Assembly (NCBI RefSeq): GCF_020405205.1 | Contig: NZ_CP084469.1 | Span: forward strand, 310,001 to 374,000 | DNA length: 64,000 nucleotides | Reading direction: 5' to 3' | Origin: Natrinema salinisoli | GTDB lineage: Archaea; Halobacteriota; Halobacteria; Halobacteriales; Natrialbaceae | In this document: positions 36,689 to 43,323 of the stretch, piece by piece | Layout of the letters: every line of letters starts with the position of its first letter | How positions within the stretch are numbered: position 1 is the first letter of the stretch | Made by a program: the position numbers and the translations under genes | Notes under the pieces: generated by a model | Told to the model about the DNA's origin: nothing | The model's input: only the letters and a program-made list of their open reading frames with translations | The model's database searches: none

Positions 36689-37312
36689 ATGAAGGATAAT
36701 GATACGAAAGACGGTGTGGATATAAATAGCCAACCGTTCAACCGGAGACGCATCCTCCAGGGAATGCTCGCCGCGACAGCGACGAGTGGGCTCTCAATGT
36801 CAACCTCCGCGAAATCGAACAGGACCGACGACCACAGTAGCGCGGTACTCGCGTCGGCCACCCCTCCGCAGGGCGGTCGTAAGGCAGTCATCCGCGCCGC
36901 AGAGGGCGGTGCCGAGCTCGCAGTGATCCAGAACAAGAACAAGGAGACTGTCCTGGACGTCGGTGATCAGACACCGCTACACCCTGCGTGGAACCGGCAG
37001 GGGAATCGGCTCGTAGTGTCGCTCGACGGGGACATCTGGATGTATAAGCCGAAAGGTGAGTTCGTCCAGCTGACTGACTCAGGCCGGGATGTGTTCCCAC
37101 AGTTCGAGAAGAACGACATTGTCTTCTTCCGCGGCGACGACACCAAGCGGATTTCCCACGAGGAAATGCGAGGAAATTCCCCACAGACCCTCAACAGCCG
37201 AACTGCCGAGGACACGGAATTCAAACTCCAATACGCGACCGAGCATCCGTCGACTGGTGACGAGCTGGCCGATGAAATCAGCGCGTGGGTTGCTTCAGAG
37301 GGGGACAGGTAA
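36689..37312 (+). CDS. Tat-exported protein with propeller-like (TolB-type) repeats
   Basis: 207 residues. N-terminal twin-arginine signal: FNRRRILQGMLAATATSG, followed by a short hydrophobic stretch. The exported part carries short beta-propeller-like strands (PAWNRQGNRLVVSLDGDIWM; QLTDSGRDVFPQFEKNDIVF) resembling two or three blades of a TolB/WD40 propeller, too few for a closed ring. First gene of an apparent three-gene cassette; its TAA is directly followed by the ATG of the next gene. Codon use is less GC-biased than in the neighbouring chromosome. Possibly a binding protein or secreted effector; unproven. Confidence 0.72.
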   Translation: MKDNDTKDGVDINSQPFNRRRILQGMLAATATSGLSMSTSAKSNRTDDHSSAVLASATPPQGGRKAVIRAAEGGAELAVIQNKNKETVLDVGDQTPLHPAWNRQGNRLVVSLDGDIWMYKPKGEFVQLTDSGRDVFPQFEKNDIVFFRGDDTKRISHEEMRGNSPQTLNSRTAEDTEFKLQYATEHPSTGDELADEISAWVASEGDR

Positions 37313-37792
37313 ATGCCGATCATCAACCAGGACATGGGCGGCGGCTATAAGCTCGTCGTGCTCCTCCACAGCCACGAACTTGACACCAACCGGGCCTTCT
37401 GTGTTCCGTCACACATTCGAAAGCGCTCCGACATCTCCCATTATAATATCAAGATCTACAAAGATGGAGACGAGGTGTTTAACCTACACGGCGGCGCCTA
37501 TCGCGAGCACGACGACCTCTGTCTGTTCATGTTCGAGACGGAACTGCCGTTCAAGTTCTGTGAAGAAGAGTGCTTCGACACGGATCCCGATGTCGGAGAG
37601 ATCTCTGCGTTCGTCTCAGACTCGATTGACGATCTCGCGGACGCTGCTCAGGACTACGAGGCGACCCATAGCGGGGCTGCAGCTGTAGCCGCTGGAGCAG
37701 CCGCAGCCGCAATCCTGTACATTGGACCGGCGAATATCGCGGCTGTGATTGCCGCTGCCTGGGTCGTCCCCGTCATGCCGCCGCCGCCGTAA
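37313..37792 (+). CDS. Unknown protein with alanine-rich hydrophobic tail
   Basis: 159 residues, not recognised. The N-terminal ~110 are mixed alpha/beta with a Cys group (FKFCEEECFDTDPD) and several His. The end is two Ala/Val/Ile-rich segments (AAAVAAGAAAAAILYIG and ANIAAVIAAAWVVPV) closed by PPPP, suggesting membrane insertion or a pore-like hairpin. Starts at the ATG immediately after the TAA of the Tat-exported protein, so the two are translationally coupled. A role as the membrane partner of that protein is inference. Confidence 0.65.
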   Translation: MPIINQDMGGGYKLVVLLHSHELDTNRAFCVPSHIRKRSDISHYNIKIYKDGDEVFNLHGGAYREHDDLCLFMFETELPFKFCEEECFDTDPDVGEISAFVSDSIDDLADAAQDYEATHSGAAAVAAGAAAAAILYIGPANIAAVIAAAWVVPVMPPPP

Positions 37793-37831
37793 CAGAACAC
37801 TCAACCAACCTCAGCCCTTTTTTAATACAAC

Positions 37832-38725
37832 ATGCGAAAATTTACGATCCTACACTACGGCACCGAACCCCATCGCGACGTTAGAATCGTAGCACAGAAT
37901 GTACTGAGGACGACACAGCGGGAGGTAGAAACGGTAGAGGTTATGGGGATCTACTCGCTGCTATCTGAGTACGTCGACTCTGAGGCGGTAGACGTCCTTG
38001 TTGAGGCGGGTGCGACGGACGACGACGACACGCTCCGAGGTGAACTCACTGCGACGCCGGCGGTGCGGGATGCTGTCGTGGCACTGTTGTCTGACTCGTT
38101 GCTGGTCGCGGAGTTCCGAGACGAAAAAGGTGACCCTGTGTTTGCACGAGCGGACAGCGACGCCGACTCGGTGTACCTCGACATCCCGGAGTATCGACGC
38201 CTCGCTGACGCTGTATCACCCGACCAGCTCGCCCGACTATTCCCAGTCAGCAGTGAGTGCGACGCGATTCGTGCGAAGAACGGAACGAATCCGGCAGCTG
38301 AGACGAGCCTGACGGAATACGCTGTCTGGGGGGAAGAATCAGATCAGGCTCCGGTGGTGTCCTCGCTGTGGAGAGATGTCTCGCAGCTAGATCGATCGCC
38401 GTCCTCGGTCTCAATCTGTGGACTCACTGCGGTACTCCAACGGACGGCTCCCGATGCACTGGAGGCGATAGAATTAGCAGGAGCGACGCGAGACGAAATC
38501 GTCGTCTCCGGAGAGATCACTGCCACAGAGGACATACTTCAGGCGTTGCAAGCCGCGTGGGGAGACGGCGTACACTACGTCCGTTGTCGTGACGAGCGAG
38601 GTGATCCTCTGGTAATTCGAGACGGGCCTCGCTCTGATTACCTGTATCTCACAGCAGCGGAACGGGAGCAACTCGGTGAGTGGGCCACGGATACGGTCCG
38701 ACCGTCGAACCGCTGGCGCGAGTGA
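37832..38725 (+). CDS. Unknown protein with tandem internal duplication
   Basis: 297 residues, cytosolic by appearance. Residues ~5-140 and ~162-297 are two copies of one domain. Each begins with a LHYGTEP- or YAVWGEE-like strand, continues with AGAT..GE(L/I)TAT, and ends with FRDEKGDPV or CRDERGDPL followed by a VYL or LYL strand. The family is not recognised. Starts at ATG 37832, 39 bp after the preceding gene, probably one transcript with it. It could be a sensor or immunity-type component of the cassette, but nothing in the sequence decides this. Confidence 0.7.
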   Translation: MRKFTILHYGTEPHRDVRIVAQNVLRTTQREVETVEVMGIYSLLSEYVDSEAVDVLVEAGATDDDDTLRGELTATPAVRDAVVALLSDSLLVAEFRDEKGDPVFARADSDADSVYLDIPEYRRLADAVSPDQLARLFPVSSECDAIRAKNGTNPAAETSLTEYAVWGEESDQAPVVSSLWRDVSQLDRSPSSVSICGLTAVLQRTAPDALEAIELAGATRDEIVVSGEITATEDILQALQAAWGDGVHYVRCRDERGDPLVIRDGPRSDYLYLTAAEREQLGEWATDTVRPSNRWRE

Positions 38726-38738
38726 GAACATCATCGAC

Positions 38739-38944
38739 ATGACCAACGCGATGCTGGCCGAGGACGCACTCCCCGGCTGGCTCGAGGGCGTCGACGAGTA
38801 TGTGATCGACGAAAACTACACGGCGTCGTGGTCGACGTTCTACGCGGCGACTCGAGAGTACGAGAGTATTGAATTCCCTGAAGACCCCGCCTTATTCGCC
38901 GATGAGTTCGCCTCGCTCGAGAGCCTCGCAACGACGATCTCCGA
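38739..38944 (+). pseudogene. Gene fragment, 3' truncated
   Basis: About 69 codons of balanced acidic protein sequence (LPGWLEGVDEYVIDENYTAS, later FADEFASLESLATTISERW). After about 38944 the frame turns into Ser/Thr/Arg-rich shadow sequence of the opposite strand, so the gene seems cut off there. Family not recognised. It abuts a fragment on the other strand, suggesting a recombination junction. Confidence 0.45.
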
Positions 38945-39058
38945 ACGCTGGTCCGCCCAGGTCGGTTGCCATCGGACTTCGTCGACGACGCCCTGGACGG
39001 CGCGACCGGCGAAGCGGACCTCAACCGAAACGCCTTCGTCGATCGGATGGACCGCCAT
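38945..39058 (-). pseudogene. Gene fragment, truncated at the junction
   Basis: 38 codons starting at ATG 39058 (MAVHPIDEGVSVEVRFAGRA, then VQGVVDEVRWQPTW) look protein-like; the ORF continues to 38840 but only as antisense of the plus-strand fragment. It starts 3 bases after the stop of the zinc-finger gene at 39062, like a second gene of that operon whose 3' part has been lost. Confidence 0.4.
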
Positions 39059-39061
39059 GGA

Positions 39062-39379
39062 TCATCCTCGAGCGCGTCGGACGCAGACCGTCGTCGCGGC
39101 CTCGAAGACCTCGGTGTTCTTGCTGGTGAACTCCTCGAGGGACTTCAGGTGGCCGACGGCGTGCTTAAGCTGGTCCAGCTGAACCGGCTCGCCGAGTTCC
39201 CGAAGACGTTCGTATAGGTTCTTCGCCCTCGAGAGTGTGTCTCGACGACTCAGCGGATCCGAGTCGACGTGGCCAGCGATCGCACCACAGTTGCGACACT
39301 CGACGTATCCTGCCGGCGTACCGTCTAGTCGGAGGGCTGGATCGACCGGCCGACCGCACGTAGGGCAGCGCGGTCTCAC
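39062..39379 (-). CDS. Zinc-finger protein of unknown function
   Basis: 105 residues. The N-terminal ribbon has CPTCG (Cys5, Cys8) and CRNCG about 23 residues later, a four-Cys zinc site. The rest is helical and basic (RRDTLSRAKNLYERLREL; QLKHAVGHLKSLEEFTSKN), which could bind nucleic acid. GTG start at 39379. It precedes the truncated reading frame on the same strand and sits between the island and tRNA-Thr. Confidence 0.65.
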   Translation of the reverse strand: MRPRCPTCGRPVDPALRLDGTPAGYVECRNCGAIAGHVDSDPLSRRDTLSRAKNLYERLRELGEPVQLDQLKHAVGHLKSLEEFTSKNTEVFEAATTVCVRRARG

Positions 39380-39412
39380 GCCGCGACACCCCCATTCTTG
39401 CCGCAGGTAGAA

Positions 39413-39500
39413 TGGGCTTTGAACCTTAGGTTCGAACTACCGGCATCTTCCGAACGCCGGAAACTGGCGATACCAGTCGGTAGGGGATTTGAACCTAAGG
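39413..39500. repeat. tRNA T-arm-like remnants beside tRNA-Thr
   Basis: Two degenerate T-arm-like sequences, GGGCTTTGAACC (about 39413) and GGGGATTTGAACC (about 39483), lie just past the 3' end of tRNA-Thr, whose own T-arm reads GGGATTTGAACCC on this strand. A palindrome GAACCT-t-AGGTTC (39421-39433) and a CCGGC/GCCGG hairpin (39440-39460) lie between. They resemble partial duplications of a tRNA 3' end such as integrating elements leave. Confidence 0.5.
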
Positions 39501-39505
39501 ATTTA

Positions 39506-39579
39506 AGCCAGGGGTGGGATTTGAACCCACGAAGTCTCGATTACAAGTCGAGTGCATGAACCGCCCATGCTCCCCTGGC
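39506..39579 (-). tRNA. tRNA-Thr(TGT)
   Basis: 74 bases folding as a full cloverleaf: acceptor GCCAGGG/CCCTGGC, D stem GCAT/ATGC, anticodon stem CTCGA/TCGAG with loop CTTGTAA (anticodon TGT), T arm GTGGG-TTCAAAT-CCCAC, discriminator T. No intron; CCA is not encoded. It bounds the accessory island, whose remnants begin directly beyond its 3' end. Confidence 0.95.
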
Positions 39580-39591
39580 GCAGGCCGTTGG

Positions 39592-40107
39592 TTAGCCGTC
39601 CTCCTTTGAATGTGTATCGTTTTCCTCCGGATCAGTAAGCGAGCGTCCCATGGTTACCCGGAACTCGTCGTACCCCTCGCGACGGTAGAACCGACGGGCC
39701 GACTCGTTGTCGGCCATCACTTCGAGGAGCATCACGTCGACGCCCCGGCGGGCGAGGGACTCTTCGGCGGCCTCGAGCAGCGCGGTTCCGATCCCGCGAT
39801 CGCGATAGTCGGGTTTCACGTAGATATTCGAGAGTAGGCCGCGGTCGGTGTCGAGCTCGAGCGAGCCGTGTTCGACGGTTACGGAGGCGAAGCCGACGAT
39901 CGTCTCGCCTGCTCGGGCGACGAGCAGGCCGTCGTTGACCTGATACGCCGCGAGCGTTTCGCGCATGGTCTCCCGGTTCGCATCGGCGCGAACGGCCGCA
40001 TCGTACTGGCGCTGGTCCCGCGCGAGGCGAACCCAGAGTTCGGCGAGTCGATCGAGGTCGTCCCGAGCGGCCGGTTCAATCGTCGGCTGCGGGTCGTTGG
40101 GGTGCAT
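39592..40107 (-). CDS. GNAT-family N-acetyltransferase
   Basis: 171 residues. The acetyl-CoA site is YVKPDYRDRGIGTALLEAAE, followed by VMLLEVMADNESARRFYRREGY, the typical last strand and helix. The substrate is unknown. The ATG at 40107 lies 32 bases inside the end of pgk, so the two genes are overlapped and probably co-transcribed. Confidence 0.92.
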   Translation of the reverse strand: MHPNDPQPTIEPAARDDLDRLAELWVRLARDQRQYDAAVRADANRETMRETLAAYQVNDGLLVARAGETIVGFASVTVEHGSLELDTDRGLLSNIYVKPDYRDRGIGTALLEAAEESLARRGVDVMLLEVMADNESARRFYRREGYDEFRVTMGRSLTDPEENDTHSKEDG

Positions 40108-41299
40108 TCTCGAGTGCGGTCACGGCGGGAAGCGATTCGGCGGTGAGCATCCGCAGCGCGGCCCCGCCGCCGGTACTAACGTGGGAAAAGCCGTCGACGC
40201 CGAGCCTGCGCAGGGCGGCGGCCGTGTCGCCGCCGCCGACGATACTCGTCGGAATGTCGGTCGCGGCCTCGTAGAGTCGTCGGGTCCCCGTCTGAAACCG
40301 ATCGTCCTCGAAGACCCCGGCGGGACCGTTGAGGATGACCGTCTCTGCGTCCGCGAGGATCCGTCGGTAGTAGTCCAGCGTGGACTCGCCGATGTCCATC
40401 GCCGCCTCGCCGTCACCGGGTGGCAAGGCGTTGACGCCGAGTTCGTGACGGTCCTCGCCGCGGTCGACGGCGACGTCCCGGGGGAGCGCGATCCGGTCAC
40501 CGTAGGCGTCGAGCAGGTCGGCGGCGCGGTCGATCTCGTCCCAGTAGCCCTGATCGTAGATGAAATCCGAGCTCGCATCGCCGAGATCGACGCCGTCCGC
40601 GACGAGGAAGACGTTACCGACGACGCCCGCGGTGAGGATGTCGTCGGCCAGTCCCTTCTCGAGAACGGACCAGGCGACGTCGATCGAATCCGACACTTTC
40701 GCGCCGCCGAGGACGTAGACACGGGGTTCGTCGGTCTCCTCGATCGATCCCAGCACGTCGAGTTCGGTTTCCATCACGCGACCGGCGTAGCCGGGAAGGA
40801 CGGTCGGGAGACCGACGAGCGACGGCTGCGAGCGGTGGGCCGCGGCGAAGGCGTCGTTGACGTAGGCGTCGAGAACCGGCTCGAGCCCCTCGACGAGGTG
40901 GGTGCAGGCGGCCCGCTCCGGGTCGAACTCCATGTACTCCTCGCTGTAGAAGCGCGTGTTCTCGAGGACGACGCAGTCGCCGTTCGTGAGGCCCCTGACG
41001 GCCTCCCGGGCGGCTTCGGTGAAGGTCGCGTCGACGTAATCGACGGGCTGGCCGAGCAGTTCGGCGAGCCGATCGGCGTGGGACTCGAGGGAAACGAAAT
41101 CGTCGCCGCCGGGGCGGCCCTGGTGGGCCAGGACGGCGACGCGGCCGCCGCGGTCGAGCAGTTCTGAGAGCGTATCGACGTGAGCGCGCAGTCGAGCGTC
41201 GTCCGCGAGCGTCCCGTCGTCGTCGATCGGACTATTGACGTCGACGCGGACACCGACGGTAGTCCCTTCGACGGTCAGGTCGTCGAGGGTCTCGATCAT
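40076..41299 (-). CDS. pgk: Phosphoglycerate kinase
   Basis: 407 residues, normal length. Transfers phosphate between 1,3-bisphosphoglycerate and ADP in glycolysis/gluconeogenesis. Landmarks: VGVRVDVNSPID near the N-terminus, LAHQGRPGG, ENTRFYSEE, VLGGAKVSDSIDV, LNGPAGVFE and the nucleotide-binding GGGDTAAALRRLGV. Start chosen at ATG 41299 (MIETLDDLTVEGTTVG), five codons inside the longest ORF. A GNAT gene overlaps its 3' end. Confidence 0.97.
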   Translation of the reverse strand: MIETLDDLTVEGTTVGVRVDVNSPIDDDGTLADDARLRAHVDTLSELLDRGGRVAVLAHQGRPGGDDFVSLESHADRLAELLGQPVDYVDATFTEAAREAVRGLTNGDCVVLENTRFYSEEYMEFDPERAACTHLVEGLEPVLDAYVNDAFAAAHRSQPSLVGLPTVLPGYAGRVMETELDVLGSIEETDEPRVYVLGGAKVSDSIDVAWSVLEKGLADDILTAGVVGNVFLVADGVDLGDASSDFIYDQGYWDEIDRAADLLDAYGDRIALPRDVAVDRGEDRHELGVNALPPGDGEAAMDIGESTLDYYRRILADAETVILNGPAGVFEDDRFQTGTRRLYEAATDIPTSIVGGGDTAAALRRLGVDGFSHVSTGGGAALRMLTAESLPAVTALENAPQRPAADD

Positions 41300-41401
41300 T
41301 ATCGACCTGTCCACCGCGCCTCCCGAAAGGTCTTTCTATCGGAGAGATATGGACCGATGGTTGTTGACACGCTGCATGCCGTTTTTCGGCCTGTCAACTG
41401 G

Positions 41402-42010
41402 TCATACCGTCCGGCAGTCAGAACAGACCAATTGCCCGTTGGCGTCCCACAGCGCATCCGCGAGCGAGCCACAGGCTTCGCAAACGCCCTGGGTCGTGTA
41501 CTCGTCACCGCCGTTGGGACGGACGCCGGTCTCGCCCTCGTCGTTCAGCGGAGCGGCCGCAGGGTCGGCGACCGCGCGATCGCGGTCGATCGGCGGTTCG
41601 CTCGAGCGAGCGGGCGTCATCGTCGCCTGGAACGAACCAGCAGCGGCGATGACGTCCCGCTGGGTGACCAGCCCGACGACCCCGGTCTCGTCTTCGACGA
41701 CGACGTTGCGGATGTTCTGGCGAGCCATCGTGGTGGCGACGTCGGTAAGCGACCGGTCGGGACCCGCCGTGATAACCGGCGTCGTCATCACGTCGCCGAC
41801 AGTCGTGTCGTCGGGATCGTGGCCGTCGGCGACGAGCCCGAGCACGTCCCACTCGGTCACGATGCCGACCGGTTCCGCGCCGCGAACCACCAGCGCACAG
41901 CTCGTTCGCTCTTCCCGCATGAGTCGAACGACGCCGCGGACTGAGTCCGACTCGCTGACGCCGACGTAGTCGGTCGTCAAGACGTCTCTGACTGATAGTT
42001 CCGATTCCAT
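41402..42010 (-). CDS. CBS-pair protein with C-terminal zinc ribbon
   Basis: 202 residues. Two CBS motifs (residues ~5-60 and ~68-125, with VGIVTEWDVLGL and VGLVTQRDVIAA) form a Bateman module that usually binds adenine nucleotides. After a disordered linker the end carries CEACG and CSDC, a four-Cys zinc ribbon. Probably an energy-responsive regulator of an unknown partner. Starts at ATG 42010. Confidence 0.9.
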   Translation of the reverse strand: MESELSVRDVLTTDYVGVSESDSVRGVVRLMREERTSCALVVRGAEPVGIVTEWDVLGLVADGHDPDDTTVGDVMTTPVITAGPDRSLTDVATTMARQNIRNVVVEDETGVVGLVTQRDVIAAAGSFQATMTPARSSEPPIDRDRAVADPAAAPLNDEGETGVRPNGGDEYTTQGVCEACGSLADALWDANGQLVCSDCRTV

Positions 42011-42094
42011 GTGTGAATGAATCCCACGAACGGGCTAAAAGCTACCTCCGTCACACTTAAGCGAACCGGCGGCGAAGTCTACCAATTCCGGTGG

Positions 42095-42865
42095 TTAGGA
42101 CGTTTCCCACTCGAGTTCGACCCGGGTGCCGTCCGCCCGGCAGGTTTCGAGGGCGTGTTTCGCCTCGAAGCCCGCCTCGTGGGCGCTGGCTCCGCGGCCG
42201 ACGCCGACCTGCATCTCCACGTCGACGGCCTCCGCGACGTGGGAAACCGCTTCCTCGTAGTCGGCCTCCTCGAGGTCGGGACAGACGACGATGACGTTGT
42301 CGCCGCCGACGAAAAACGAGAGGCTGTCGTGGGTGTACCGCATGTGTCGCATGAGTTCGGCGTAGCCCTGTTCGATCTCGATGAAGGTGTCGAACGCGTT
42401 GAGTTCGTCCGTGTAGTTGCCGGTCGCGTTGACGACGTCGAAGTGAGCGATCTGGACGTCGTCGTCGGTTCGGTGCGGGTCGTCGATGACCCGGCCCTCG
42501 AGACACTCGCGGCGGTCCTTGTCCTGTGCGCTGCCGGCGTCTTGGAGGCGTTCGGTCGCGTCCGAGAGGGCCTGAACGGGGCTCGTGCCGGTCGCAACGC
42601 CGAGGCTGAGCGTCACGGGATAGCGGTTCCCGACCGACTCCTGGAGGAGAGCGTGATCCTCGAGCGAGCAGCCGTTCGTGACCGCGATCATGTTGTCGAA
42701 CCGGGTGAAGAAGACGTACCCGCCGCGGTTGCCGACGAACTGCGAAATATCCGCGAACAGACGGGACTGCATGGTCTGCAGGTCGGCTTCCCGCCGTGGC
42801 TCCGGCGTCACTGTCCACGGCCCGTAGTTGTCGATCTGAACGAGCGTAACCTGCGTGTTAGTCAC
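42095..42865 (-). CDS. arfA: GTP cyclohydrolase III
   Basis: 256 residues of the archaeal GTP cyclohydrolase III family, which opens GTP to the formylamino-pyrimidine that starts riboflavin and F420 synthesis. The opening VTLVQIDNYGPWTVTPEPRR and the two nucleotidyl-cyclase-like halves (FFTRFDNMIAVTNG; LSFFVGGDNVIVVCPD, each with a metal-binding Asp) are diagnostic. ArfB is the next enzyme; the creatininase-family protein at 19464 is a candidate. Starts at ATG 42865. Confidence 0.93.
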   Translation of the reverse strand: MTNTQVTLVQIDNYGPWTVTPEPRREADLQTMQSRLFADISQFVGNRGGYVFFTRFDNMIAVTNGCSLEDHALLQESVGNRYPVTLSLGVATGTSPVQALSDATERLQDAGSAQDKDRRECLEGRVIDDPHRTDDDVQIAHFDVVNATGNYTDELNAFDTFIEIEQGYAELMRHMRYTHDSLSFFVGGDNVIVVCPDLEEADYEEAVSHVAEAVDVEMQVGVGRGASAHEAGFEAKHALETCRADGTRVELEWETS

Positions 42866-42940
42866 GGTGGCCGACTCTTTCGAACGCCGTCGTATAAGTG
42901 ATACGTAATCCAGATTCGTGATGGGGCCGGAGAGCGGGGC

Positions 42941-43267
42941 TCAGGCGTGTTTCTTTTCGGGATTTTTGCCCTTCGGGTGGTACACCCAAAAGTCACCCTC
43001 GCGCATCGCCGCGCCCACGGCCTTGTGCATGTCGAGCATCGTCTCGAACTCCTCCGGCTCGACGTACTCGAAGATCTCGCTGAGCGGCACGACCGTCTTG
43101 TAGTTGATCCGGATCGGGTAGTCGCCGTACTCCTCGACGAATTCGTCGCGAACCATCGGGAAGTCCTCCTCCTCGTCGACCTTGTCCGCGATGATCCGCA
43201 TGTCGAACTTGCGCATGCCCTCGCTGCCCTCCTCGCCGTCGGGATCGACCGGCCAATCGGTACTCAT
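42941..43267 (-). CDS. DUF5785-like conserved haloarchaeal protein
   Basis: 108 residues, highly charged, no membrane segment. The opening DWPVDPDGEEGSEGMRKFDM and the central EEEDFPMVRDEFVEEYGDYP resemble the DUF5785 family, which I know only from haloarchaea. Function unknown. Start at ATG 43267; a start nine codons upstream is possible but not family-like. Followed on the same strand by arfA. Confidence 0.75.
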   Translation of the reverse strand: MSTDWPVDPDGEEGSEGMRKFDMRIIADKVDEEEDFPMVRDEFVEEYGDYPIRINYKTVVPLSEIFEYVEPEEFETMLDMHKAVGAAMREGDFWVYHPKGKNPEKKHA

Positions 43268-43323
43268 ACTCAAACGTGTGTAGGGGTCCCGCAAAAGGAT
43301 TACTCCTCACCGGCGTCAGCTCG

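Noticed and set aside
39062-39217. A plus-strand continuation of the gene fragment at 38739 by frameshift (GLEDLGVLAGELLEGLQV)
   Set aside because: It is antisense to the zinc-finger gene, which has better start, Cys motifs and operon context. The fragment is more simply explained by truncation.
42057-42818. A 253-codon Arg-rich ORF overlapping arfA in another frame
   Set aside because: Typical frame-shadow of a GC-rich gene; arfA in the adjacent frame is unmistakable.
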